From Prostheceraeus crozeri (Eukaryota > Platyhelminthes > Polycladida > Euryleptidae), in NCBI GenBank assembly GCA_907163375.1, contig CAJQUW010001746.1, positions 62,001 to 126,000 on the forward strand: 64,000 nucleotides of DNA. Direction: 5' to 3'. Below are positions 10,908 through 21,418 of the stretch, piece after piece. The translations under genes were made by a program, and so were the position numbers. Below the pieces are notes generated by a model. The model ran no database searches. It had not been told where the DNA came from and was given only the letters and a program-made list of their open reading frames with translations. Each line of letters starts with the position of its first letter. Within the stretch, counting starts at the first letter, position 1.

Positions 10908-11171
10908 TTGGATGCTTACAAGATAGAACATGTACCAGTTTTAAAAGATTATCGTCATCCTACAAATCCTGTAAATTCGAAGAAAGAAGTTAGATTTTAT
11001 TATCATCATAAATACATAGCGCTCGTTACAGATTATAAAACAATACATGGTATTAAACCGTGTGTTAAAACAAAAGACTTTCCACTTTGTTTAAGAAGTG
11101 TCCGAGTATTTTTGGAGTATAATAATTTATGGTGGTTAGTTATGAAAGAACATTTAACAACACATGAATAA
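10908..11171 (+). pseudogene. Unrecognised 87-aa protein of element B, start codon apparently lost
   Basis: A frame of 87 codons opens at TTG 10908 with no in-frame ATG upstream. The position after an A-rich leader suggests an original ATG there. It contains conserved-looking aromatic and basic residues (KKEVRFYYHHKYIALV, FLEYNNLWWLVMKEH). I do not recognise the family. It lies between the ATPase and PolB, with its end close to the PolB leader. No counterpart is seen in A. Confidence 0.45.
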
Positions 11172-11256
11172 ACATTACATCAATTACATATTCCTGTGTA
11201 TATGTAAAAACGGAACCGAGGCTCTATGTAAAAATTCATTTTTTCTTTTAAAAAAT

Positions 11257-14200
11257 ATGAATCGTGAAATGTCTCTCGGACAAACGTCTAGGATTGATGA
11301 ATTAATCAAGAAACAAACTGCTGAGTTTGATGCACAAATTAAACATAGCAAACGTAGTAAACGTATTAAAAAACAGAAACGTACTAGGCGTAGTATTAGA
11401 CGTAATATTAAAAAACAGAAAAGTGGAACAAAAGAAATATTAGAAACTCATATTAATGATATCTTTTTTGATGATAGAATTAAGGATGAACTTGGTGATG
11501 ATTTATGTAATTTATTTAATCCAAATGAAATTAAATATGAAAATGTATCTTTTATTAATGTAGTAAATGATATGCGGAAACTTTTAGCAAATGGTAAAAT
11601 TATTAATTTACTTGGAAAAGTTGTTAAAGATCAGGGAAATATAATTCAAAATTTTTACGTAACCTTCTATAATAAAAATTCATTTGAAATATGGTTTTCG
11701 AATCTGGATGAGAAATCCGATGCTAACGAATGGATTTTTACAGGTAATATTAAATATGAAGATTTTGGAATGAAGTTAGTACAAAGATCGCATAGAGGGG
11801 CAGGGATTAATATGAAATATAGAATCAAAGAATATTTCGGTGAATATTGTTATATTCCTTCTGAAGATTTTTGTTTTATTAAATGTTATAATGTTTTACG
11901 AGGTTTCAATGAAGAACAAGGAGAAATGATGAAAGAAATGTTTAATAATTTTTTATATAAAGAGAAAGCCACATCTAGAACAGGAGTAATGTCAAACTGC
12001 AAATTTTCTCAATTCAATAAATATTTTGGAGAATTTGTTCAATATTATAGTCCTGCCAATCGTCATTTAAATCCTAGAGGAATTGAAACGTTTCATAATT
12101 ATGTTTATTACAATTATTTTCACGAAGGTTCAACAATTGGTCACGATTGTTTAATTAATAAATCTCATAAATTAAAAGCTATTAGAGAAATTGAAAATAA
12201 TTTCAAACCCATATATAAAACAGTTACTGATGAAAATCTAACAACGCGTCCATATAAAATCATAACAAAGAAAAAAATTGACTATAGTTCAACATATATT
12301 TGGGATCTCGAAACTTTTCCTGATCCTAACTGCTCAACAGCTCATCCTATTCCTTATGCTGTAGGAGCTATTAATTTTAATAAATTTATATGTTGCTTAC
12401 CGAAACAAAGATTGAAAGAATTAGAAACACGTTTGTTAGGTGATATGATTAAAATTAAACGATCAAAAGATGAAGATGAAATTAAAAAACTTAAAAAACA
12501 GATTAATGAGTATAATCATTTAACTGAATTAGAATTTAATAAACTTCAAAATTGTGTGAAAATATTTACGAGAACTGAGGATGATGAATGTTCGATCGGG
12601 GGAAACCCAGAGGACGTATGTCCGATCCATCAATTTTTTAAAACTCTTGGAAAATTTGATTATTCGAGAGTAACTTTAATAGCTCACAATTCATCAGGTT
12701 TTGATTCCTATTTTCCGATAAAAGCTAATTTTAAATTATCTAAACCACCTCTTAAAACTTCAAGAGGAATATTGACTGCTTCATTACAAAATCCTTATAC
12801 AACTGAATGTGTTAGTAGATACATTCAAAAATCTTTTAGAATTAAAAACAATATGAAAAAAGATTCACCTTCAGGTAAATTAGCACTTCAAACTATTATA
12901 ATGAAATGTAGTTATCAACATGTAAAAACAAGTCTTTCTAAATGGTGTTAGAATTTTAAAATTCCTATGAATGTGTGTAAATTAAATTATGAAATTGGAG
13001 ACATAACACATGAAAATTATAAAGAAAAAGAAAATGAATGGAGACCATATTTAGTTAACGATATTCTTTCTTTAGCTTTTTGTATCTACAAATATAATAA
13101 TGTTATGCGAGATTTAGTTGGTGAAGATATAACTACTAATTTGATATCCTCTGCTTTAACATTTAACGGTTGGAAGAAAAGCGTACAAAATGACAATATA
13201 AATATTCATTCTCATATAGATTTATGGGCTAGAAATTATATTAGAAAATCTGTTAAAGGTGGAAGAGTTTCAGCAAATATAAGAAAATACATATCACCAT
13301 TTTGTAGCATCTTGTTACCAATATTAAAACAGTATTTACCTGGTCGCTACGCTGGGGGGGCTTTGTCCCCTGGTCGCTACGCTGGTGGGGCTTTGTCCCC
13401 TGGAAGTAATTTAATAGATTTAATGAAACAGTATCGAGATTTAGGAGATAAAACTGAAATTTGTAAGAAAATTTCAAATCAACTACTTGAACAAAAACAT
13501 GAATTTCTAATGGCTTTTGATACAACATCTTTATATCCATCAGCTATGTATGATGAAAATTCAGAATACCCTAAAGCTGAATCAGCTAGAAAATTTCGTC
13601 AAGAAGAAGAACGGGAAATAGTATATAAATTTAATACTCAAACATTTAGACCTAAAACTGGAATATTTACAGTTGTGTTTCAATATCCCAATGATATGTT
13701 TTTTCAACCAGTTCCTATAAAAGATAAAGTCAAAAATCAAAATAATAATTCTCATGTAAAAGTAATCAGGTTTAGAAATGGTATATGTTATGATGTATTA
13801 ACTTCTGTAGACATACAAGAAATTGTTAGATGTGGGGGAAAAATCTTACATATTACTGATGGTATAATTTATGAAAAAATTATCAAGTTTCACCATTTCG
13901 AAATTATATTGAAAAACTTTTTAATTTGAGAAAAAGATATAAAACAGAAGGAAATACTGTAGGCGATGAGTTAATTAAATTATTGATGAATTAACTATAT
14001 GGCAAAACTGTGCAAAAAGATATAACCACTAAATATCATTTATGGAATGAGAATACATTGAGAAAAAATTTCACTCAAGAAGTAAAAGATTATGAAAAAT
14101 TAAATGATGAACAATATTTAGCGAAAGTAGAAATGGAAGATGATGAATTTCTTAAAACTAATTTTGTAAAAGATGGGAAGACGACCAACGGTCTGAGCAG

Positions 14201-15848
14201 CTACGCTGCGACGTCGTTCATGTCATCACACTTAGGTTCTTTCATTCTTTCTCACTCTAGAAGAATCATGAATAACTTTATTTTAGAAATTAATGATTCC
14301 AACGAAAAATACATTCATTATACAGATTCAGTAACAGCTGACACGCCTGTAATATTGAGAAAGAATAACTTATTATTTATTTCTAGAATAGATAGTATTG
14401 TAAACAACTATAAAATTAATCCGTTTGAAATTAATAGTGATATGAAAGAAATTTCATTTGTTGATAATTTAGAAATTTATACTCATAATGGATGGAGTAA
14501 AGTAAAAAAAATTATTAGACATCTTACAAATAAACGTATTTATCGAATAAGAACAAAAATGGGAATAGTAGATGTTACTGAAGATCATTCATTGTTAGAT
14601 GAAACAGGTAATGAAATAAAGCCACAAGAATTAAATATAGGAACAAATTTACTACATAATAAATTATTTTTACACGACAATACAATCACATTGAAACAAA
14701 TTGTAAGTGATATTTATGGTAATGATCCACCTAATTTAAGATGTAAGCAAGCATTTATAGAAGGGTTCTTTTTAGGAGATGGCTCTGCTGGAATCTATAA
14801 TTATGAATCAGGAGTCAGATATTGTTGTGCTTTATATAACCAAGATCTTAACCTCTTAATTAAATTAAAAACATATATAAATGAAGTCTATAACAATGAT
14901 TGTAAAATATATGATACGATGAGATCATCTAGGGTATACAAACTTAATTTTCAAAATCCAAAACAACATGCCACATACTTTAGTGAAAATTATTATAATC
15001 AGTTTAAAGAAAAACGTGTTCCTTGGTATGTTCTAAATGCTGAATATAATATTAGATATTGGTTCTTTGTTGGATTTTATGCAGCAGATGGGAGCAAGAA
15101 ATCTTTTTTTACAAGTAAATATGCAATTATTCGTTTTACACAGAAAAATAAAGAAACCTTTACTGGTCTATACAATTTGGCATCATGTCTAGGTATTAAT
15201 TTGGTAGTAAGCGAAAGACAAGATAAACCATTGTGTTTTACTGCGTGTCAAGTTAAAAATGATATCACCAAAGATGTCACCACTGTAAGATACTTAAATA
15301 ATAAACCACAATATGTTTATGATATTGAAACAGAAGATGCCGCATTTAATTGTGGTTTTCCAATAATTGTAAAAAACACTGATTCAATATACATTTCTAA
15401 TGAGCTCTTCAATAAATTAGATGCTGCTGGATATGTTGGTGGGGAATTGTGTCAAGGAAAAAATGATTATGGAAATGGTGGAATTATTTTTGCAATGTTT
15501 ATTGCTCCTAAAATAAAATATTGCATTACTGTAGACGAACAAGGGAGACTTAGTGAAAAGAAAACATTCAAAGGATATTCACAAGATAAAGTAAAAGTAG
15601 AAGATTTTATAAAATTATATTCGGGTAAAACATTATCGACTACAGTTAATAAACCATGGAAAAGATCTTTAGAAACTGGAATTAGTATTCCTGATAAAAA
15701 TAATAATACTGAAGAAAAAACATTTTCTGGTCAAATAAATATTCTTAAACGTCAAGCACCTGATGAAAATGAAATTATGTTACCTTATAACGGAGAAGAT
15801 ATTCAAGCTGAAATATATTTGAAACAATCGTCAGTGAGAGTAATTTAA
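11257..15848 (+). pseudogene. polB: Family B DNA polymerase of a second type (element B), intein-containing, broken
   Basis: Start chosen at ATG 11257 (CTTTTAAAAAATATG) rather than earlier in the frame. A basic N-terminus (SKRSKRIKKQKRTRR) is followed by FCFIKCYNVL. Exo I is YIWDLETFPDP (about 12297), Exo II LIAHNSSGFDSYF (about 12680), Exo III YLVNDILSLAF (about 13050), a GGRVSANIRKY block (about 13259), motif A FDTTSLYPSAMY (about 13516), motif B LYGKTV (about 13995) and motif C, split by the intein (14328-15377). This is a protein-primed DNA_pol_B_2-type enzyme unlike A's. Breaks are TAG 12949-12951, a frameshift near 13870 and TAA 13992-13994 inside motif B. A palindromic repeat is inserted in tandem at 13340-13401. 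The polymerase is dead, yet the intein frame is whole. Confidence 0.9.
14328..15377 (+). other. Intein with LAGLIDADG homing endonuclease in PolB motif C (350 codons, unbroken)
   Basis: Residue 1 is Ser (14328-14330), opening with SVTADTPVILRKN, the block A pattern of Hint domains. Block B is VTEDHSLLDETG (Thr-x-x-His). Two LAGLIDADG motifs follow, FIEGFFLGDGSAG (about 14755) and WFFVGFYAADGSKK (about 15060), each with the catalytic Asp. Block F/G is VYDIETEDAAFNCGFP... ending in Asn (15375-15377). The next polymerase residue is Thr (15378-15380). The insertion point, between Asp and Thr of motif C, is the pol-c site known from archaeal and giant-virus polymerases. The penultimate residue is Lys, not the common His, which may slow splicing. 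There are no stops or frameshifts in 350 codons. Confidence 0.93.
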
Positions 15849-15977
15849 GTGATGATGATGACACGTGGGAATAATAATTTTTTTATTACATCCAAAAACT
15901 TATTACATCCAAAATTTATGTCTAGAAAATTTATATCTAAAAATATAATTAATTAATTATAGCACTCACAGCGTTTA

Positions 15978-16397
15978 TTATTGGTTTTTATCTTCAATTG
16001 TTTGTTTTGCGCCAGCTAATGTAGATTTGTCATCAGATATTATTGGTGTTGTTTTTTTCAAGGCATTTCTTTCATCATCAATTCCAGATTTTAAACATTT
16101 TAATGTATCATTATTTGTTAATCTATTAGGTATTGCTATACTAAATGTTGTAATTGTTGAATATTTGACATAGATTGAATTTCTTGAAGAGGCTGCATAT
16201 TTGACATAGATTGAATTTCTTGAATAGGCTGCATATTTGACGTAGATTGAATTTTCTTGAATAGGCTGCATATGTGACATAGATTGAATATTTGACATAG
16301 ATTGAATTTCTTGAATAGGCTGCATATTTGACATAGATTGAATTTCTTGAATAGGTTGAATATTTGACATAGATTGAATTTCTTGAATAGGCTGCAT
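15978..16397 (-). pseudogene. Repeat protein with 12-residue units (MQPIQEIQSMSN), element B
   Basis: On the minus strand the N-terminal part is a tandem array of 12-residue units of the MQPIQEIQSMSN type (36-39 bp each, about 16160-16397). An indel among the units makes some read as NSIYVKYAAYSR in another frame. A non-repetitive Lys/Asp-rich tail follows. No known family. The unit number has probably changed by slippage. The upstream region 16398-16554 continues with shifted fragments of a Gln/Asn-rich protein, so the gene was once longer. It is flanked by PolB and the protease. Confidence 0.45.
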
Positions 16398-16554
16398 ATT
16401 TTGTTGAGATTAATCTATAAGTTGGCGGCCCTGTTGTATCGATGTTGTTCGATGATATTGTTGATTGCTCAATAATTTGTTCGTCCCGTTCTTGTGATAA
16501 GGTTCTATTTAAAGAAAATATTACTGTCTGCCATTGTTCAATTAAGTTTAATAT

Positions 16555-16770
16555 TTACTTATCAATTGTATAATTTATGTGCGAGTCTCCGATCCATTCA
16601 AAAATTATTCCTATATCCAAGTGTATGAATATTTTACTTTGTGCTTGCAGATGTATGATTTCCCTTGTTAACTTCTGAATTCTTCTCCGCTTTGTCTCCA
16701 ATCGAACAAATCTTTCAGTAGATCCAACCATTGTCACGATAAAATTTAAACTAAGATTGTAATGCGACAC
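16555..16770 (-). CDS. Small hypothetical protein (71 aa), element B
   Basis: Short frame with ATG at 16770 and a second ATG 13 codons in. The middle is a basic amphipathic helix (ERFVRLETKRRRIQKLTREI). No family recognised. It may be the first exon-like or N-terminal part of the repeat protein downstream. From 16771 to 17295 no gene is convincing; that stretch is less AT-rich than the rest of B and contains an imperfect hairpin around 16975-17010 (CCGAAACCAGAA ... TTCTGGTTTTGG). Confidence 0.3.
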   Translation of the reverse strand: MSHYNLSLNFIVTMVGSTERFVRLETKRRRIQKLTREIIHLQAQSKIFIHLDIGIIFEWIGDSHINYTIDK

Positions 16771-17295
16771 GTTTTATGAATTGTGTGTGTGTTTAAATAG
16801 TAAGTGAAAATTATGAATGGTTATCTAAGCAAAGCGGCATTGTAGGTGAATGAAGTTTGCTTGACAACATACGGGTATGACATGACGGGTATGATTAAAT
16901 GTACTTGAATGTCAAAGGGGAAATTTCACCGCATTGTAAATCATTTCATCGACCAAAATTCGAGCCAGATCGGAAACCGAAACCAGAAAAGTTCTGGTTT
17001 TGGTTCGACAGTCGGTCTCGACTATCGATACTGCGATATTGTATTGAATGATTGCTATAACAACAGAATATTCCCTCAAAGCAGAGAATGAATTAATAGA
17101 TTGCTTTTATGTTATTAACGCTATGTTATGAATGTACAACCCGTATGATCGCCTCAAACAATCATGCTGTTTGAGAAATGTGGTAACATATGTTGCTATT
17201 GTCTTAATACAGATAAAACAAACAATATCCTCTTAATGGGAGTTAATAAAAATAAAATGGAACATTGTTAAACAAGACATTTTATTCCATTTAAA

Positions 17296-17790
17296 ATGAC
17301 TAGCATTACCGAGTTTTTAAAACAATACGGCAAACAAACAACTACAAATTTTGATCTAAAGAAAATTGATAATCAATTGGGAATAAAGAATTTTCACCTA
17401 TTGATGAGAGACGAGTTGCAATTCCTAAAAAATAAGCCAACAGGAAGCTTCAGTTCCCGGAACAAATATCAAACTATAAATTTCATAGCAAATCTTCACA
17501 CATCAAATCAAAAAGGTGTACATTGGTCTCCAGGTACGTCTACTAAAAATAGAGATAATTATTATTTCGACCGCCCAGAGGATGAGAACTATTGGTTCGA
17601 CTCTTATGGATTGCCTCCAACGAATGAAGTTAAAAAATTACTTGGTAATGGAATTTATAATGCATTTCAAATTCAAAAACCGGGAACTACTTATTGTGGT
17701 CAATTATGTCTTTATGTTTTATTGAAATTACAGGAAGGAGTACCATTTCTAGATATTATGTTAGAATTGAATGATAATAATGATAGTTAA
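17296..17790 (+). CDS. Adenain-like cysteine protease (capsid maturation), element B, intact frame
   Basis: 164 codons from ATG 17296 without break. Adenovirus-type C5 protease family, found in Polintons and adintoviruses. The N-terminus TNFDLKKIDNQLGIKNF is the conserved helix. The catalytic His is in KGVHWSPG (about 17512-17535), the acidic residue in WFDSYGLPPTNEV (about 17593-17632), and the catalytic Cys in TTYCGQLCLYVL (about 17686-17722). Length is at the short end for the family. By family it would process capsid precursors. Its 3' end overlaps the convergent integrase gene by 4 bp. Confidence 0.9.
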   Translation: MTSITEFLKQYGKQTTTNFDLKKIDNQLGIKNFHLLMRDELQFLKNKPTGSFSSRNKYQTINFIANLHTSNQKGVHWSPGTSTKNRDNYYFDRPEDENYWFDSYGLPPTNEVKKLLGNGIYNAFQIQKPGTTYCGQLCLYVLLKLQEGVPFLDIMLELNDNNDS

Positions 17791-18480
17791 AAATCAGTCC
17801 GTTGTAATTCATTTTGATAAAATCGGCCTCTGATATCTTCATCATCTAAATTTTTGATTTCGTAAGTGATCGGATAAGTTTGATTTATTTTACAAACTTC
17901 AAATATTTCTTTAGTCCAGTAGGCAACAAAGCCTTTATCAAATTTATTCTTATACTTAAATATTCTAACTCTATCTCCAATTTTAAATTTCGGCTTAAGT
18001 TTCTGCAAATTCGGATTACTCTCATTTGAATAATTATTCTCGAATATTTTTTTTCTTATCAAATCAGGGTCGTCAGAAGCATTCTTTGGAGTTTCTTCAA
18101 TACCTGAATGAATCTTATTGTTATACTCTTCTACAGCTCCTGGTAATATCTTCAACCATTTCTGATTTCTTTGCTCAGTAAATGTCTTGAATAATTTATT
18201 TTTTAATGTCCGATTGAATCTTTCTAACACTACGGCCTTCCCTGCATTTTGAGTTGAATAAACAGTTTCAAATAGTGGCTGAACGTTTCGGTTATAAAAT
18301 TCCGACCCTTTATCAACAAACAATTTTTTTGGCTTTCTCTTACTTTCTTTAAAGATTTCTTCAAACGCATATTTAACTGATAGACCACTTTTGTTTTTAA
18401 AGGTTTTACTCAAGCGTATCGTGTATATAAATCTATAACGGTCAATGCGTATTTATAATCAGAATCATTCGGCATATGAT
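17787..18480 (-). pseudogene. Retroviral-type (rve) integrase, catalytic part, element B
   Basis: DDE integrase of the Polinton/adintovirus kind. The first acidic residue lies at the upstream frame's end (DDIWSADL, about 18490). A frameshift near 18480 and a TGA near 18414 break the gene; the bulk reads 18413 to 17787. The second Asp is in KLFVDKGSEFYN (about 18310) and the Glu in VVLERFNRTLKNKLF (about 18215). The C-terminal domain FKIGDRVRIFKYKNKFDKG ... YQNEL is the usual small beta-barrel that follows the core. This enzyme class makes the 6-bp duplications seen around both B and C, which makes it the candidate activity for mobilising both. Confidence 0.88.
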
Positions 18481-19149
18481 AAGATCAGCACTCCAAATAT
18501 CATCTTTATTAAATACTTTTACTTTCAATAAATATTTAGGCCTTCTGTATTCTTTGTGGATTTCAGACGCATAGCGTCCTAGGTCATTCGACATTTCAGA
18601 CGCGTAGGTTCGAGCGTTGCTCTCAGACAACTTTGCTGTCGTTTTATTTGCTGACGGATCAATACCCTGACCGAGCAATATTTTAGCTTGTAAAGCTTTC
18701 TTAACAAACATTCTTTCAATTTTTTCTCTAAATGTAGGATTTTGAATACTATCTAATTCTTGAATCATCTTCTTATCAGCTACATGTCGAGAACTTAGGT
18801 CATGATTTCGATAAGCTAAATCATGTCTATAAGCGGCGGCATCTACTCTGTTTATTGGTTCTTCACCTGGTTTTGGATTATTATTCTCATCTAGTCTTAT
18901 ATCTAATCGAGTTCCTGGACCGGTATATGAATGACCAGGAAGATGTTTTTCTTTCGAATATTTACTCCAAATAAAGCCAGGAAAGTTTTCTAATGTTTTT
19001 TGTATATCACCTCCAGTGTGCAGCCGACCGCTGTGCAGCCGACCGGTGTGCTAACAATTTGAGGTTTTATTTACTTTTAAGAGATAATCCATTAGATCTA
19101 GATTTGAAATTTTTAATTTAATTAAATTTTCGGAATTTGTAGAATTCAT
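18442..19149 (-). pseudogene. Phospholipase A2-like domain joined in frame to the integrase N-terminus
   Basis: Starts at ATG 19149 (context TTTTAAAATG), with TAG at 19051-19053 inside a small GC-rich repeat. The frame then runs on with a parvovirus/adintovirus PLA2-like signature: HSYTGPGTRLD (calcium-loop type, about 18930), DAAAYRHDLAYRN (His-Asp pair, about 18840), and the conserved tail SRHVADKKMIQELDS and KKALQAKILLGQG. Without a stop it continues through a palindrome-derived linker (about 18580-18660) into the integrase start (HKEYRRPKYLLKV, IWSADL). PLA2 domains serve membrane escape in parvoviruses. Fusion to integrase may be a deletion product. Confidence 0.75.
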
Positions 19150-19380
19150 TTTAAAAGATAAAATAAATGTTTTACCTAATAGAACCAAAGGTTCTGAGGC
19201 TTTAGCCGATCGGACCAAAGGTCCTCAGGTTATTAACCTATAGAACCAAAGGTTCTGAGGCTTTAGCCGATCGGACCAAAGGTTCTGAGGCTTTAACCTA
19301 TAGAACCAAAGGTTCTGAGGCTTTAGCCGATCACTTTTGTTCAGAGGCTTTAGCCTATCGTACCAAATGTCCTGAGGTTA
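19150..19380. repeat. Cluster of short palindromes with 3-nt loops
   Basis: Gene-free stretch holding tandem units of the type GAACCAAAGGTTC and GGACCAAAGGTCC joined by TGAGGCTTTAGCC or CAGGTTATTAACC. Each is a 5-6 bp stem with an AAA loop. The same units recur at 19900-20060 and 54785-54880. Confidence 0.85.
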
Positions 19381-19863
19381 TTACCGAATCATACTAGGAC
19401 TTAGATATATTCCAGAACCATCTTTTGTTCCTTTAATTTCAATCAAATCATCAACATTGTGGAGAATATTTTTAAGAACTCGTTTTCCTTCATCAACTAA
19501 ATTTAATTTACTAATAAAATTATCTACTATTCCTTCTCCCCTAGCAACTTTCTCTAGCTCTCTATTATGACGTTTTTGTTCTTCTAATGCTGCCTTCTCT
19601 GATTTATTTTTATTTACTGCTTGGACAATACCAGCTGTCCCACCTGCAACACTTCCTGCTGCTGCTATGCCTCCTATTATTAGTGGAATTAATGGGAGAA
19701 TCCCGCCATTCTTTTCTTCTTGTAATTGAATATTCTCTATCATTGGTTTACTTATGTAATATTTCTTTTTGTCAATCGTAATAGTTTTAGGTGTATTTTT
19801 GTCAAAAATGTTATGTAATTTTAATTCAACAGTTTTATTATTATTACTTTTCGCTACCGACAT
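19381..19863 (-). CDS. pX-like minor capsid/core protein with membrane-active segment, element B
   Basis: 160 codons, unbroken, ATG at 19861-19863 (context TATTAAAAATG). A Lys-rich N-terminus of about 50 residues is followed by a Gly/Ala/Ile hydrophobic stretch (GGILPLIPLIIGGIAAAGSV, residues 53-72, then AGGTAGIVQAV). A helical charged region and an end GSGIYLSPSMIR complete it. The GG-Leu/Pro-Ile-Gly-Ala arrangement is the hallmark of pX-like proteins of adintoviruses, virophages and Polintons (compare adenovirus pX/pVI). It lies between integrase and MCP. The name is by pattern; exact relationship is unsure. Confidence 0.65.
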   Translation of the reverse strand: MSVAKSNNNKTVELKLHNIFDKNTPKTITIDKKKYYISKPMIENIQLQEEKNGGILPLIPLIIGGIAAAGSVAGGTAGIVQAVNKNKSEKAALEEQKRHNRELEKVARGEGIVDNFISKLNLVDEGKRVLKNILHNVDDLIEIKGTKDGSGIYLSPSMIR

Positions 19864-20102
19864 TTTTAATAGAAAAATTTTAAGTTAGGAATTTTTAATT
19901 AACCAATAGAACTTTGTTCAGAGGCTTCAGCCAATCGGACCAAAGGTCCTAAGGTTACTAACCGATCGGAGCGAAGCTCCTCTGGCTTCATCCGATCGGA
20001 CCAAAGGTCCTCAGGTTACTAACCGACCGGAGCGAAGCTCCTCCGGCTTTAGCCTATCCTAGCCATCTTTCCATTAAGAATTTCAATAGAATATTTTACA
20101 TC
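19864..20102. repeat. Second palindrome cluster upstream of the pX-like gene
   Basis: Contains GGACCAAAGGTCC and GGAGCGAAGCTCC units (AAA or GAA loops) alternating with GGCTT(C/T)A(T/G)CC. No gene is seen. It ends at C's left target duplication (20103). Confidence 0.85.
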
Positions 20103-20108
20103 TAGCAA
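20103..20108. repeat. Target-site duplication of element C, left (TAGCAA)
   Basis: Perfect 6-bp match to 52858-52863, immediately outside the inverted termini of C. Confidence 0.9.
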
Positions 20109-20379
20109 AGTAGTAAGTAAAACTCCACTTCTGGATAGCGCAAGATGGCCGCCGTCGCTGACGTCCCCCCTCTGGAACGACAGAGGTCGTGGTCGGCCGC
20201 CGTGGTGCTTCGCGTCTGACGTCCCCCCCTCCTGTCCGTCGAGTCGGTCGTGGTGTGCCGCCGTGTTGCTTCGAGTCTGACGTCCCCCCCCTCTGGCCGG
20301 CCGTCGTAGCGCGCCATGATGTGCTGTCCAGGTTGGCGTGGTGTGCCGGCCAGGTTGGGAGGGTGGACTGTCGCAGCTT

Positions 20380-21110
20380 ACCTGAAAAAATCCTAAGTGT
20401 CAGAGTGACTTTGTATGGGTAAAATTTTGAAAATTTTCCAAAGTGTGGCATTTCGACCTGGGACCTTCACCAAAACATTTTTCATCAAATTTCACTGACC
20501 TCCCCCCCTCGGGAGAGCTAGCTTCGATCTTGGCTTCCAGTGGACGGATTTTGTCGTGCAATAGCTCGTTTGAAAGCTAAGAGTGAGACGAATTCACTGA
20601 AAGAAACGGCTTGTTCCTATCTGTCTTCATTTAGATGTGAGGCGCCATTTAAGATTTTGGGAGATTGTCGAAAAACGACAGAGTTAGAATGTTGGACGTT
20701 TTGGGCTGTAGCGCCAAAACGAGGCATCGGATGGGAAAACGGAGGCCAGATTCGGATTCAGCGTGAAATTCTGCATCGGTATGGTGAATTTGAACGCAAT
20801 CGGAGAGAAAAAGTTTCGCTGACGTCCCCCCCTCGGCACCGAACTTCCAACTTTGCTTCTAGTGGACGGATTTTGTCGTGCAATAGCTCGTTTGAAAGCT
20901 AGGCGTGAGACAAATTCAGTGAAAGAAACGGCTTGTTCATATCTGTCTTCGTTTAGATGTGAGACGCCATTTAAGATTTTAGGTCGGAGCTCACCTGAAA
21001 AAATCCTAAGTGTCAGAGTGACTTTGTATGGACAAAATTTTGAAAATTTTCCAAAGTGTGGCATTTCGACCTGGGACCTTCACCAAAACATTTTTCATCA
21101 AATTTCTCCG
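20380..21110. repeat. Left-arm-only tandem duplication
   Basis: The block starting CTGAAAAAATCCTAAGTGTC occurs at about 20380 and again at about 20995. Nested in it, a roughly 120-bp unit beginning GTGGACGGATTTTGTCGTGC occurs at about 20538 and 20860. The right arm has only one copy of the outer block and none of the inner unit. No gene is convincing here. Confidence 0.8.
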
Positions 21111-21173
21111 AACGAGGGGGGAGGTCAGTGAAATTTGATGAAAAATGTTTTTGTGAAGGTCCCAGGTCGAAAT
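21063..21173. repeat. 43-bp-arm hairpin, left arm of C
   Basis: Arm 21063-21105 (starting ATTTCGACCTGGGACC) pairs with 21131-21173 with one mismatch around a 25-nt loop that contains GAACGAGGGGGGAGG. The equivalent hairpin in the right arm is at 52409-52518. Located about 240 bp upstream of gene I's TATA box. Confidence 0.88.
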
Positions 21174-21410
21174 TCGGAAGTTTTAAATTTTTCAAAATTT
21201 TCACCACACTGGAGCTCTCACACTTAGGAATTTTTTCACTTGTGGCATGTTACATGGACATGTGCTGACGGACCAACTTCCTTTGGTCATATGAGAATGG
21301 TTCAGGTGTCATATGATAGAGAATGATGCGACCAATCGTTTGCAACAAACCGCATGTCGCTACGATGAATACTTTCGGAGATATAGCTATTTTAAGTTTT
21401 CTTCCGAGCA

Positions 21411-21418
21411 TATATAAA
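21411..21418 (+). promoter_or_regulatory. TATA box of gene I (left arm)
   Basis: TATATAAA in the context GAGCATATATAAACCC, about 570 bp upstream of the ATG. A good 5' splice site (GCGAG|GTAAGC) follows at 21460 and an acceptor (GCTTTAG) ends at 21970, so a 511-bp leader intron would bring the TATA box close to the coding exon. The right-arm equivalent is at 52163-52172 with an intron at 51611-52121. Confidence 0.75.

Noticed and set aside
16909-17091. 60-codon ORF upstream of the protease
   Set aside because: No A-rich start context, no conserved-looking segment; length expected by chance.
20083-20451. Arg/Thr/Gly-rich ORFs in the GC-rich terminus of C
   Set aside because: Several frames are open because of GC-rich tandem repeats; no conservation of one frame between arms.
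20540-21268. Short ORFs in the duplicated block and hairpin
   Set aside because: They follow the repeat structure and the right arm lacks most of them.
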